Part shown: positions 1 to 11,440 of the stretch, piece by piece
How the letters are laid out: every line of letters begins with the position of its first letter
Position numbering within the stretch: the first letter of the stretch is position 1
Source of the DNA: Protopterus annectens
Taxonomy: Eukaryota; Chordata; Ceratodontiformes; Protopteridae
NCBI RefSeq assembly: GCF_019279795.1
Contig: NC_056727.1
Coordinates: 1,210,339,577-1,210,403,576 of the forward strand
Reading direction: 5' to 3'
Length of the DNA stretch: 64,000 nt
Made by a program: the position numbers and the translations under genes
Notes under the pieces: generated by a model
Told to the model about the DNA's origin: nothing
What the model saw: only the letters and a program-made list of their open reading frames with translations
Database searches by the model: none

Positions 1-1099
1 TGGGGGTAAAGAAGATCTGAGGATGGTATGTCCAGACATCACCTTTATGCCCTACGCCATGTGCTGGGAGCGTACGTGTGAAGTACTGTGCACCCTTTAA
101 AACCAAAAGGCTTTGGTATACTGCCCGGACATCAGGCTGCCCTTGCCTGGAAATCCCCATTGTAAAGAATACTACAACAGTGATATGGAAGGACATCTTA
201 CTGTTCAGCCTTGAAAACTTCCAAAACATCTAACAGTACCATGAAGCACACAGAAGCATACTTTGGCGGCAAGAAATCGCTGAAGCTTTCGACTTTCTAA
301 CTGCCTTATATAAAGAGCTCTTATCAAGATCCTCACAAGAGTGTATGGTAGTGCCCTTTAAGCTTTGAAAATCTGGCTGGCTGGCTGGCTGGTTAGTTGG
401 CCATATCCTTGACAGAATATAATCCTAATAGGTTAGGCTATTATAACAGTGATCCAATGCTGAACATCTTGAGAAACAGTGTCAAAGTCTAATTCCTGTC
501 CCTGACTAAGAATCAAAGTCTGACCGAGGCCAAAATCTTTATTTTTTAAATTAAGGGAAGATTCAGAACATAAATACTGAAATGCTGGAAATAAACCTTA
601 GCAAAACCCAACCAATCTTCCCTGTCTGTCCTATGCACTACAGGATTAGAAATATTTTTAACTATGTTTCCTTTTCCTGGGAGACCCCTCCCCGCAGAAA
701 AAGACCTGATGAAAGATCCCTTCCCAGGAATCAAGTTCCAGAGAGCAGCTTCATGAAAGAAAAATGTCCACTTCCTCCTCCAATATAAGCAAGTATGATT
801 CTTCCTTGCCTCTACAGGACAACCGAACAGACACAGAGGACATGCCTGAATCTTGGTCCTAGTGGCTTTCTGAAAAACAAAAACAGAGGGTTCAAGAGGA
901 ATCGATGAGCCATCCAAGGTAACTGACACGGCCAGAGCAGAGTCACTTGTTGGTAGCTGAGGCACAGAGGCAGCTGGTTTGAAGACCAAAAACTCCCATG
1001 CAACTTTATTCTTCTTGTGGGCCATGATTTATGTCTATACTGAAAAAGTCTGGCAAGTAGAGAAGCCTTGTTGAGTTGGTTCTAACTCCTGACTAAAAA
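1..1099. other. Unassigned left flank
   Basis: I recognise no gene here. A 159-codon open frame runs on the minus strand (546-1025) but matches no family I know and has no supporting splice or start context, so I do not call it a gene. The stretch around 240-295 (cacagaagcatactttgg and on) loosely resembles the part of the downstream repeat block near 1,449-1,490. It may therefore be an older, diverged copy of that block. Confidence 0.4.
373..392. repeat. (CTGG)5 microsatellite
   Basis: Five uninterrupted CTGG units are directly visible. Nothing indicates a function. Confidence 0.9.
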
Positions 1100-2612
1100 C
1101 TTAGGTTTTGAGGTAAAATATTTTAGTGACAACTACCAAAAACAATAGACCAAGCCTCAAGCTACAAATCTTGACAGAAATGTAAAACTTTCCTCAGAAA
1201 AAAAATGGTTATTTTGGAGATATTCTTCCAACAGACAGCCCTGACCAAAAAAGAAAATAAATTCTGAGGTAAAACTTTTTATTGAGAACCATTAAGCAAA
1301 GTAGTCTTAGCCCCTAACAATAAAATCTGACAGAAATTATCAATTTTTCTTCAGAAAAAAAATATAAAATGGAAGGAAGTCCCCAATGAGGTATTTATCT
1401 GTCATCCTTGAAGAAGTATTAGTCAAACATAAGTCACCTGAAGCCCACAGAGAAAGTACACTTTAACAGCAAGAAAGTCCTGAAGGTTTGGAACCCCATC
1501 CACTGATTTTATACAACTCTCCTCAAGCTGTTCAATGGTTATGCTGTATGGAATGTTCCCTAAAGCTTTGGAGGCAGGACAGTTGTCATATCAAGGGGTG
1601 TAGATATATATTTTTCTCAATTTGTACTCTAAGGTCTGGTACTGCTACCCCCCCCCCAAACATCCAAGCTGCCACACCAAAATTTACTCTGAGATGTCCA
1701 CGGTCACTTTTAACTGGTATTTAGTAGCAGTGACTCCCTGCAACAAGCCTCTGTAATACATCAAGGTAGCCAGTCTAACAGGAGTCTATTCAGACACATG
1801 CACAACCCCACCATCCACAGGCTGCTAACTGCTCTGGTTTTGATACCTTAAGAAAAGCAGAGTAAACTATTCACAATAAGCATCCCACAATCCAGTCCAA
1901 AGGGAAGCCATCTGGGCTAGGCTGTTGGCTGCTCTGGTTTAGGTACATTTAATAGCAGCTTAAACCATTTGCAGGCAGCAGCCCACAACCCAGCCAATGG
2001 GGAAACAGCTTGAGCCTTTCACTGCAATAAGCCCCTCTACCACATTAAAAATGCAACCTAACACAGATCCAGTTATTCTAGCAACTTTATAAGTTGAGAA
2101 ATATTTAACATCTGTGCATGTCCCCATTATTGGGTCTTTGTTATTGCATAGAAAATGCATGTTAACACAGATCCAGTTATTCTGGCAACTTTTCCAGCTT
2201 ATAACAGTGGTATTTAAAATCAGCCCCTATGTTTGTGTCTCCTCACACACAAAAAATTAACACAGATCTGGTTATTCTACCAACCACACAAAAATGAACG
2301 CTAACACAGATCTGGTTATTACAGCAACTTTAAGTTTATAACAGCAATATTTAAAAATATGTCCCTACTTTTTAGCTCATTATCTCCCACACACACACAC
2401 GCTGCATAGTGACATACCAGTCCAGCAACTTTAACAGTAATACTTAAAATATGTTCCTACTTTTCATTCAATCATATCTCTCGGTCTCTCTGTTACACAC
2501 ACACTGCTTATTAACATACAGCCAGTCCAGAAACCTTTTAAGTTTATAAGTGCAATATTTAACATCTGTCCCTACCTTTTAGGGCATTATTGCATTCTCA
2601 CACATACACACA
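1100..2612 (+). repeat. Repeat block, copy 1
   Basis: This block begins cttaggttttgaggtaaaat and ends in a cacacatacacacacc stretch. The same order of sequence is found again from 4,761 on. Examples are the cccccccc run after ggtactgct, the gagatgtccacggtcac motif and the contcatcgct-like ctgctctggtttt motif. It has no convincing coding frame. The last part (from about 2,040) is a minisatellite. The end coincides exactly with the truncated edge of a DIRS fragment, so this is a rearrangement breakpoint. Confidence 0.8.
2040..2612 (+). repeat. Minisatellite, units of roughly 100 bases
   Basis: The core word aacacagatccagttatt is followed by gcaacttt, an ataacag word, tatttaaaat and a CA-rich tail. 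It recurs at about 2,055, 2,164, 2,258 and 2,300, with more diverged copies later. Spacing varies from about 40 to 110 bases. The same units occur at 5,690-6,009 and 7,564-8,393. Confidence 0.8.
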
Positions 2613-4758
2613 CCAGCCTCAAGACATGGCCTCTGAGGAACTGGCTCGATGGAGTCTGAGGTCTCCCATACCTGCAGTGAGATTAGATCTATGGGCTCAT
2701 CAGTGGTCAGAGTCACCCAGAAGGTAGACAGGCGAGAACCAAATGTGGCCAGGTACATCAACTCCTCGGGCAAAGGTTTGCTGGACTGCCACTCACCCCT
2801 CTGCTTGAGAGTCTCAAGAATCTCCAGAAAGAAAACATCTTTGGAGGGTGACCGTGGGGAACCCTCATTCTCATCGAGTTTGGTATCTTCAGTGACTGAC
2901 TCCTCTGTGGAGTCCAGATGATTCCTCTTACATAATCTCTTTTGAGGGACCTCCTCAGTGGGAGAATCTGAGGTGGTATCGGAAGAGTTGGGGGTACCCT
3001 GCCAGTATCCTGCAGCCTAGGTTCCCTCTGTCCCTGTGGAATAAGATGGGACAAAGAAGAATGCGGGATATCTGTCTGGGAGAATGGATCCAAGGGGATC
3101 AGTGCATTTCCAGTGCAATGGCAGCCATAGCCCTCTCCAAAGCCCAGAAGGCTGACCACTCCTGGAAGGATGAGGATTCCGGAGCTGATAAGACATGCTT
3201 TCGGGATAGGCACCCTTCCATTCCAGAAAACAGCTTACCCAGGGTAGAAGCTGGAGCCGAGTTCACTTTCACCGAATCCCTGAGGGGCATTGACTGCTCA
3301 GAGGATCTGAGAGTCAACTGCACCCAAGGTTCGTAAAGCTCACTTTGGTTCCAGGAGCTCTCCAGCTCTGAAAATGCTGATAAGCTCTGGGTGGAAGTCA
3401 GATCCAAGGAAGATGACAATCTCAGATCCGAACTCAAAGGCACTAGGTGAATCAGATCCACAAGCTCCGAAACTTGCCCTGAAGTCTGAGGAGGAGAAAG
3501 AAGGGGAGTGGGCAGTTTAGGTAGACCTAAAGCTGGAGGGGCTGAGGTCGAGGGGGACCTAATGATACCCTGCACCCATAAAATCTTCTGCACATCCTTT
3601 CCACGTCTTCTTCAGTAAGACTCCTGGTCGTACAGGAGGATGAAGCAGATGGGAATCTTGGCCGTGACAGAAAAGGGGATGGTACCCTGTCAGGACCTGG
3701 GTTAAATGATGCACAGTACCGTGTCCTCGATAAGATTAGCATTGGCTTGAAAGGACTATGTGTTGGATCCATCCCCAATGGATCTGACCCATCCTTGTCA
3801 GATGAGATCAGTGCCAAAGAAGCAGGATCTGATGTAGTAACAGTCGGAGCAGAAGGTTCCGATTGGATTCGAGACTCCCTCGACAAGGGAGATTTTATTT
3901 TATTTTTTTACTTTGGCTCTGATGAAGGTCTTTTCTTTGCCTTGCCTGAAGATTTGGAGGACAAGGATGAAGCAGGGCTTGAATGAGCTGATTTAGTTTT
4001 AGCAGGAGAACTATCCTTTGCTCCAGAAATTTCCTCCTCAAAGGCTGAATGCAACATCAAAATGAGTTTATTCCTTCAGTCAATTAGGGCTCTACTGTTA
4101 AAGGAGTGATACATGACACAGTCCTCCTGTAAATGCATAGGCCCAAGACAATAAACACATAAGGAGTGTGAGTCGCTAAATGGAATGTTATGACCACACT
4201 TAGAGCACTTCTTGAACCCAGCTGGTTTATCTTGTTTTTCAGCCATTACGGGTACAACACACACACAAGAAAAGTATGGAAGGAAAGGTTTTTTTTTTTT
4301 TTTTTTTTGATAGGAGAAACGGGGTGGGGCCCTAATAACAATAGGAGGGCAAGAAATACCTCAAGGGTACAAGGGGAGGAAGTAACCTAACAAAGGATGG
4401 CTACTGGCGGGAAGAGAGAAGAAGAAGCTAAATAAGGTAGCAAGCAACACTGGAAAGACCGCAAAAATTAAAAAATGGGAAAGACAATAGTTATACTATA
4501 AATTCTTGTAAGTCTGAAGAACTTTTAAGAGAGAAAATGAAAAGTTATGACGACACCAAGAGTTATCGAAATGACCACTTCTTTGCAAAGCGGCAAACAA
4601 GATCTGAGGTAATGGGGAGAGAGGCATTGTGGGTAAGGGAGAGGTACCCAGGAGCTTTTTGGTTGCCACGAGCTTGATGATTGATAAGTCGGATCCGAGG
4701 GCTCAGATCCGAACCCACCTGTCCCACCTGTGATGAGATGAAAGACTGACCAGATCAG
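2613..4758 (-). mobile_element. DIRS-like retrotransposon fragment (Z), gag end only
   Basis: This is a fossil of a DIRS-family tyrosine-recombinase retrotransposon, of which only the gag-side end survives. Reading on the minus strand, the cysteine-rich gag start lies near 4,245 (FKKCSKCGH, then CVYCLGPMH). Middle gag similarity (SRLSTFWVTL, EPVPQRP) ends abruptly at the 2,613 boundary. The right end (about 4,590-4,758) keeps a recognisable terminal repeat with the GGCAAAC-AAGATCTG word. RT, RNase H and recombinase are absent. The copy is truncated and has several interruptions. Confidence 0.85.
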
Positions 4759-4760
4759 AT

Positions 4761-6009
4761 CTTAGGTTTTGAGGTAAAATATTTTAGTGACAACTACCAA
4801 AAACAATAGTCCAAGCCTCTAGCTACAAATCTTGCCAGAAAAGTACAACTTTTCTCACAAAAAAAATGGTCATTTGAGGGATATTCTCCTAACAGATAGC
4901 CCTGACCAAAAAAAGAAAATGAGTTCTGAGGTAAAACTTTTTAGTGAGAACCACTAAACACAGTAGTCTTAGCTCCTAACAATAAAATCTGACAGGAATG
5001 ATAAATTTTTCTTCAAAAAAAAAAAAAAAGATAAAATGGAAGGAAGTTCCCAATCAGGTACTTGTCTGTTATCCTTGAAGAAGCATTAGTCAACCATCAA
5101 TCACTCAAAGCCCACAGGGAAAAGTACACTTCAACAGCAAGTCCTGAAGGTTTGGAACCCCAACCACTGATTTTATACCACTCTCTTTGAGCTGTTCAAT
5201 GGTTATGCTGTGTGGAATGTGCGCTAAAGCTTTGGAGGCAGGACAGCTATATCAAGGGGTGCAGACAGTTTTTCCAATTTGCACTCTGTCTGGTACTGCT
5301 ACCCCCCCAAGCATCCATGCTGCCCCACCAAATTTTACTTTGAGATGTCCACGGTCACTCGACTGGCATTTAGTAGTGGTGATTTCCTGCAACAAGCGTC
5401 TGTATCACATCAAGGTATCCAGTCAGAGGTCCACACACACACCACCCCACCATCCACAGGCTACTAACTGCTCTGGTTTTGATACCTTAAGAAAAGCAGC
5501 CTAAACTATTCACAATAAGCAGCACATAATCCAGTCCAAATGGAAGCCATCTGGGCTGGGCTGTTGGCTGCTCTGGTTTAGGTACATTTAATAGCAGCTT
5601 CAGCCATTCACAGGCAGCAGCCCACAACCCAGTCAACGGGGAAACAGCCCAAGCCATTCACTGCAATAAGCCCCTCTGTCACATCAAAAAATGCAGGCTA
5701 ACACAGATCCAGTTATTCCAGCAACTTTCTAAGTTAAAAAAATATTTAAAATCTGTGTATGTTCATAAACACACACACTCAAAAATACATGCTATCACTG
5801 AGACAGTTACTCCAGCAACATTTTCAAATTTAAAATCTGTCCCCATTATTGGGTCTTTGTTTTTGTGTCTTATTGCACAGAAAATGCATGTTAACAGATC
5901 CAGTTATTCTGGCAACTTTTCTAGTTTATAACAGTGGTATTTAAAATCAGCCCCTATGTTTGGATCTCCTCACACTTAAAAAAATGGATGCTAACACAGA
6001 TCCAGTGAT
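4761..6009 (+). repeat. Repeat block, copy 2 (first part)
   Basis: This is a second copy of the 1,100-2,612 block, starting at the same word (cttaggttttgaggtaaaat) directly after the DIRS right end. By eye it follows copy 1 closely, with scattered substitutions and small gaps. From about 5,690 it is the minisatellite, which is cut by a LINE at about 6,010 and resumes at 7,564. Confidence 0.85.
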
Positions 6010-7563
6010 TAACACTACCGCCACTGTATTAGCGTCTTTTACCAACACTAGTCAACCAGCACAGAAACAGTGGGCATTATGTTTCTACAGTATTTTTAGA
6101 TCTATCAAAGGCTTTCGATATGGTCAACCACAATATGCTTCTTAACACACTATCCACCCTTAATATCAGTCCCTCTTCAAACTCATGGTTCAAAAAGCCA
6201 CCTAACAGGATGGCAGCAAGCGGTACAATGGCAAAACCAACTGTCTATCTACCAATATCCTTAGGAGTCCCTCAGGGATCTATCCTTGGTCCATTACTTT
6301 TCTCATTCACCAACCAGCTTTCTTCCTTCATCCTTAATGCCTCTGTGGTGCAATATGCAGATAATACCACCCTCATACGCGCTGCCCTCTCACTAAATGA
6401 CCTTCACTCCCTAACCCAAAACTGTTTTTCAGCTGCTGAAACCTGGTTCAATAACTCCCACCTAATTCTCAACCCAAACAAAACTAAACTTCTTTTCAGC
6501 CCATGTAGATCTCCACCCTCAAGTGACACATTTATCTTAATGTCCAACAATAACACCAAGATCACCCCAACCACCCACACAAAATTATTAGGTGTAGAAA
6601 TAGATAATAATTTGACATCGACATATCCCAAACCATCAAGAAAGTCCACAAAAAAATTAGGCCTCCTCTATCGTAACAAACACTTTCTCACTAAACACAC
6701 AAACCACAATTGGTAGAACACTTCTCTTATCTACCCTCCTCTACACCTGCCCTGTTCTAATTAATCTACAGAAGACTGACACAAACTTGAATCTTGCTAC
6801 AACAAGATTGCCAGATTTGCTTCCAGGTCCTCACACAAGACTCATCACTGTGTACCCCTCAAGCAACTAAACTGGCCAGAGCTGCCTCAACTTCTTAAAC
6901 TCAATCAACTGCCACTTGTAGATAAACTATACTACCCCCTGATAAAATCCCAGCACTGCAAAATCTAATCCAACCCTACACTGCTGATAGAACTTTAAGA
7001 TCTAGTAATTAGACCCTCCTAAATGTCAGTAATAATAATAATAATGCTGACAAATCTCTCTTTAGATGTTCTATGTCAAAATCTTGGAATACTTTACCTA
7101 GCTACCTGACCTCGAACAGCTCTTCCACATAATTTAAAAAATCTTTGAAAACATTATATGCTCCTGTGACTCCCCAGGGTGAACAACTAATGTACAAACT
7201 ATCTGTATTTCCAACATTCCTCCCCTTTTGTACTATATGATACAAAAGGCTACTTCTGTCATTTACATCCCTACCAAATTATGTTCATCTGAATGTCCTT
7301 TTAAATACGTATTTTGACCTGTGCAGGACATGCACTGCCTTTTACTCTCTATTATGTTGAAACTGCTGTTAAACTTTGAGTGTTTTTTTTCTTTACTATG
7401 TTAATATATGCTATCTGTACTATGCAATGTATTATATATTTGCATGTCATACCTACTGTTAACTATATTTGTAGTCTGGAGCTTTTCTCCCCGGGCCTCA
7501 GCTGAAAATAGACCTGCATCCAATTGGACTATCCTGGTCAACAAATGTAAAATAAAAAATAAA
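6010..7563 (+). mobile_element. 5'-truncated L2/CR1-like LINE
   Basis: This is a non-LTR retrotransposon of the Jockey superfamily (L2, Rex1 or CR1 type), inserted in the minisatellite. It starts inside the reverse transcriptase, so it is 5'-truncated as LINEs usually are. RT motifs are visible (FLDLSKAFDMVNHN, VPQGSILGPLLF, VQYADNTTL). The C-terminal block near 7,060-7,160 (SKSWNTLP-like, then FKKSLKTLY) is typical of these LINEs. An AAT repeat lies near 7,029-7,043, and the element ends in an A-rich tail (aaataaaaaataaa). The clade within the superfamily cannot be fixed by eye. Confidence 0.85.
6068..6716 (+). pseudogene. LINE reverse transcriptase fragment
   Basis: This is the RT palm region of the LINE. 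The block FLDLSKAFDMVNHN (about 6,088-6,130) sits in one frame, and the longest open stretch (6,120-6,716, 198 codons) overlaps it, so at least one frameshift lies near the start. The open stretch carries VPQGSILGPLLF and the active-site box as YADN where YADD is expected, so one catalytic aspartate is changed. Frame and stop damage continue after 6,716. It is not expected to be active. Confidence 0.8.
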
Positions 7564-8393
7564 TAACAGTGGTATTTAAAATCAACCCCCATTTGGGATC
7601 TTTGTTCACATAAAAATGTATGCCAACACAGATCCAGTTAATCCAGCAACTTTCTAAGTTTATTAGAGCAATATTTAAAATCTGTTCCTTATTGGGTCTA
7701 TGTTCTCACACAAACAAAATGCACGTTAATACATATCCAGTTACTCCAGCAATTTTCTCATTTTTGTAACTTGCAGTATTTAAAATCTGCCCTCAATTTT
7801 GGGTCCTAGTTGACAAAAGAATGCAAGCCAACACATATCCAGTATTACTGGGTTGCTACACACTCTCTCTGTATAACAGATACAGTTATTCCAGCAATGT
7901 TCTAAGTTTCTAAAAGCAGTATTTAAAATCTGTCTCTATTTTTCAGCCTTTGTCCCACCATGTTTTGCCTGGTCAAGAATCCAGATTTCATATCCTTCAC
8001 AAAATGCGGATCCAATTATTCCAGCAACTACGCTGGTTTCTGATCAATATTCAAAAATCTGTCCCTGCTTTTGGGACTTTGTGATCTCTCTGTGTCACAA
8101 ACACAAAATGCATGCTAACATAGATCCAGCTATTCCAGAAACTTTAAGTTTGTAACAGCAATATTTAACATCTGTCCCTACTTTTGGAGCTTTGAAATCT
8201 CTGCCTCTCTCACACAAACTGCATGTGAATATGTCCCAACTTTTTAGCCCATCATAATTTCTCTCTCTCTCTTATACACACACTGCATATTAACATACAG
8301 CCAGTCCAGCAACTTTTTAAATTTGTAAGTGCAATATTTAACATCTGTCCCTAATTTTTAGGGCATTATCGCATTTTCACACATACACACACC
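7564..8393 (+). repeat. Minisatellite, continuation after the LINE
   Basis: The same units as at 2,040-2,612 resume (taacagtggtatttaaaatc directly after the LINE tail). They run to gggcattatcgcattttcac and a CA tract, which is the same final motif as in copy 1. There is no coding signal. Confidence 0.8.
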
Positions 8394-8765
8394 TTGTGGA
8401 CACTCACCCATTTGCCTGCACCCATGCTCTCACTCACTCACATACACACCCACACCTAGACTTTCAATTCCCCCAAGGAGAGATACTCTCTCATCATCAT
8501 TCCTCAATCTTAGTGCAAGAAATCCGGATAAAGCCTAAAATAATGGGTGACAAAGGCCCAAAAAATAGATTTTAAATGTTGTTTTTATAAACTTAGAAAG
8601 TTGCTAGAACAAAAGCAGTTGTGTTAGTGTGCATTTTCTGAAGGATATGGAGTCTGAAACATATTTCTATCCTCAGTGATTAACCACAGAACTCAAACCA
8701 ACAGAACGCTAATCCTCTACGTGTCTTGAGACGCCAACCAGATGAAATAATAATTGCCACCAGCC
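8394..8765. other. Spacer with one inverted minisatellite unit
   Basis: Simple CA- and CTCA-rich sequence comes first. Around 8,578-8,645 there is a unit that reads as the reverse complement of the minisatellite (ttataaacttagaaagttgct, then tgtgttagtgtgcattttctg). I see no gene. Confidence 0.6.
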
Positions 8766-8769
8766 CAGA

Positions 8770-8920
8770 GTGGAATAAAAGCAAATTCAAATTTATTGAA
8801 AAAAAGTTATTTAAATGCTACAGTCATTCAATAATGGAGTTCTGAGGAAGTTCGCATTTTTTCAGCGAGTAAAAGCGCTTAACTGTTTTCAATAAATTTG
8901 AATTTGCTTTTATTCCAACC
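8770..8920. repeat. Perfect 32-base inverted repeat at Penelope end
   Basis: The sequence tggaataaaagcaaattc and on (8,770-8,801) returns as its exact reverse complement at 8,889-8,920. The arms flank about 87 bases that contain the gcgctttt/CTTCCTCAGA words in reverse. It would form a long hairpin and probably represents a terminal repeat structure of the Penelope element. Confidence 0.85.
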
Positions 8921-9556
8921 AAAACAAGTCAAAATGCAGCTGTTTCAGAAAAAATATGGCAAGGCATTGAGTGGAAGACATGTCTAAATCAAAACAAACA
9001 AACCGCCGGATTCACAAGATGGTACTTCATTCAAGAACCATGCAGGTACTAAGCATGCGAAAAAGGCGGATAGCCAAACAAATGAAAAATCAGTTCACAA
9101 TCGTGCCCATGAATACAGCACATTGTTCTGCAAATGAGTTTGTACTGTGTGCGAAAAAGATAATAAATAAAGTAGCAGAAGACAAAAGAAAGAAATGCAA
9201 CACCTAAGTAAATCCACAGCTGTTGGTGTTCAATGACATTAACAATAGGTAAACATAGCACTTCAAAATACCGTGGGTCTAAACATTAAGATCTCATTGT
9301 TGCTTACGCAAAAAGGTGTATGTGTCTAGAAGTAAGCAAAAATAAAGTCAGACCACAATGCAGAACCTGACAAAAATAAAACATACAAATCCTGAACGAA
9401 ACTATGCAAAATGAAAATAAAAATAATAAAATAAGGTATGGGTCAAAGTACAGCGAAGCGCTGCAGAGGTCAGAAAACTAATGTTTTTCAAGTTAAACAT
9501 TTGTGAATTAAGGTTTAAAAACCAGACTTGAGGTTTAAGTAATGATGAAAGAAGTC

Positions 9557-9912
9557 TTATCTTAGCAGGTTTCTTAACTTTAAAACACAAGTCAAAGAAG
9601 TAACTTCGTTCAACCCTGGTGACATGTAAGAGTTCATTTTAAGTTGCCAAATGAGTTCCTTTTTTTCTAATAACAACTGTTGGGATCCTCCTCTTTCATC
9701 TGTAAGTACCTGGTCTATAACTTTAAAAAGGAAAGCGTGAGAAGGGTTGTTATTACAATGTCTTGCAAGGGTGTTAGTCTTGCTCTTCTTCCTAATGTGG
9801 TACGTGTGTTCATAAATTCTCTCTAAGTTTTCTGTCAGTCTTCCCAATATTAAAGGCAGGGCATGACTGGCACACAGCTAAATACACCACTGATTTTGAG
9901 TTACAATTGTAA
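9557..9912 (-). pseudogene. Penelope GIY-YIG endonuclease, C-terminal piece
   Basis: The minus-strand translation shows NCNSKSVVYLAVCQSC, then FNIGKTDRKLRENL. These match the GIY-YIG type core of Penelope elements (the VVYL and IGKT parts), followed by an RIYEHTYHIR helix and ARHCNNNPSH. The endonuclease would nick target DNA for target-primed reverse transcription. Two overlapping frames are needed here (9,557-9,847 and from 9,810 up), so there is a frameshift. The upstream part of the gene lies on the far side of DIRS A, at 16,187 onward, ending in the linker words ETCNYC and KAKGR. Confidence 0.85.
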
Positions 9913-10261
9913 TGAGAAGTTATGTACCTACCATAACGTTCCATGTTAGTTGTCTTCTCTCGCCTTCTTTCTTGCTTGATGGGTTCGGAGCCGAGGATCG
10001 GCACTTGCTAAGCTCGAGAGTCACTTTTACCAGCTCGAGGCAGCCCCATATCCCATGATGCAAGGCGGTAAGTACCCAGATCTCGTTTGTTTTCTATAGG
10101 CAATAACCCCTAGCATAAAAAACTTCCCAAAAGGAGAAAGAAGGCAGAGAAAAACCTGAAGGATGGTTAGGAAGACCAGAGCTGTATGGTCTTAAAGAGC
10201 ACTCTTCCATGTAGGGAGAAAAGGTCTGTCCAGGCCAGGGGGAAGGAGGGAGGGTCGCAAG

Positions 10262-10360
10262 AAAGAAGGCGAGAGAAGACAACTAACATGGAACGTTATG
10301 GTAGGTACATAACTTCTCAATGTTAAGTTGTCAATCTCGCCTTCATTCTTGCTTGATGGG
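10262..10360. repeat. Internal complementary region of DIRS A
   Basis: The left half (to the tacataacttctca word) is the complement of the element's outer left end. The right half (atgttaagttgtcaatc onward) is the complement of its outer right end. The two abut as they would in a circular intermediate. Confidence 0.9.
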
Positions 10361-10389
10361 ACCGTCCTAGCACCTCTATCCTGGGTGGC

Positions 10390-11440
10390 TCAATGGAACA
10401 GACTCTTGAGAACTGTAGAGCCAAAACTGGCTCTGTCCCTGGAGGCCAAATCCAATTTGTAATGAGAAACAAAGGTATGAGGAGTGGCCCAAGTGGCTGC
10501 TGCACAAATAGTGTCTAATGGAAGTCTAGCCTGAAAGGCTGTGGAAGTGGCTAAGCTTCTGGTTGAATGCGCTTTAGATTTCGAGCACAGCTGTTTTCCC
10601 CTGAGCTGATAGATTTCAGAGATGACAGAAGAAAGCCATCTAGATAAGGTCACTTTAGAGACGGGAAGGCCTTTTTTATTATCAGCATAAGAAATAAAGA
10701 GCTGATCGGATTTCCTGAACTGTTTTGTTCTGTCCAAATAATATCTGAGTTGGCGGTGAACATCAAGATAATGTCATTTTTGTTCTGATCTGTTTGAGTA
10801 GTTTGGGAAAAATACAGGAAGGTCAATAGACTGATTCAAATTACTCTTTGAGGCGACCTTAGGCAGAAAGGTCGGATTAGTTCTCAAGGATACTCTGTCT
10901 TTGTGGAAGACCAAATAAGGGGGACGAACAGAGAGAGCATGAAGTTCAGACGCTCTCCTAGCCGAGGTAATAGCAACCAGGAAGAGTGTTTTCCATGAAA
11001 GAAATTTCAGGGAACATGAAACAGCTGGCTCGAAGGGAGGAAGAATCAAGGATGTCAGCACTAAATTTAGGTCCCATTGAGGAGGAGGACTCCTAACTGG
11101 AGGTTTCAGGAGAAAGATTCCTTTTAAGAAGGCTCTATAAAGCCTATGGGACATGGTGTTGTGATCTGCGAACCTGACATGAAAGTTCGAGATAGCAGCT
11201 AACTGAACTTTAACCGTGGAAGAAGAAGAGCCCGCGTGAAAGATTTCCGCTAAGAAATCCAAAACTGCTTGAACTGGAGCAGTAAAGGGATCAATATTCT
11301 TAGCTTTTGCCCAATAAGAAAATCGTTTCCATTTGCTGGTATAAATCCTTCTAGTAGAGGATTTTAGTGAAGCCACTATGATATCCCTAACAGGATTAGA
11401 GATCATAGGAAGCCTGGCTAAGGAAGGAAGTGGAGCAATC
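10390..11440 (-). pseudogene. DIRS A tyrosine recombinase region
   Basis: The recombinase domain is recognised from an AITSARRASELHAL block (first catalytic Arg), KAHSTRSLATS (HxxR box) and TFVSHYKLD (terminal Tyr). It would join the circular cDNA to the chromosome. The frame opens upstream across the RNase H stretch, as DIRS elements are known to do with overlapping genes. This is a fossil with an interrupted frame. Confidence 0.88.

Noticed and set aside
546-1025. 159-codon minus-strand open frame as a host gene
   Set aside because: There is no recognised domain, splice site or similarity, and the length is within what chance allows in 64 kb. It is kept only as unassigned flank.
2040-2612. 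CRISPR-like array
   Set aside because: Repeat units are long and diverged, spacers are not unique, and the setting is a vertebrate genome. It is a minisatellite.
2649-2921. Plus-strand open frames opposite gag and recombinase regions (here and throughout)
   Set aside because: These are antisense shadows of minus-strand DIRS genes. None shows independent motifs.
8971-9207. 78-codon plus-strand basic open frame as a small gene
   Set aside because: It lies antisense in the Penelope 3' region, is rich in Lys from A-rich DNA, and has no supporting feature.
9810-10004. Chimeric open frame joining GIY-YIG words to MPILGSEPIKQERR
   Set aside because: The first part is DIRS A terminal repeat and the second part is Penelope. 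The open frame crosses an insertion junction and is not a fusion gene.
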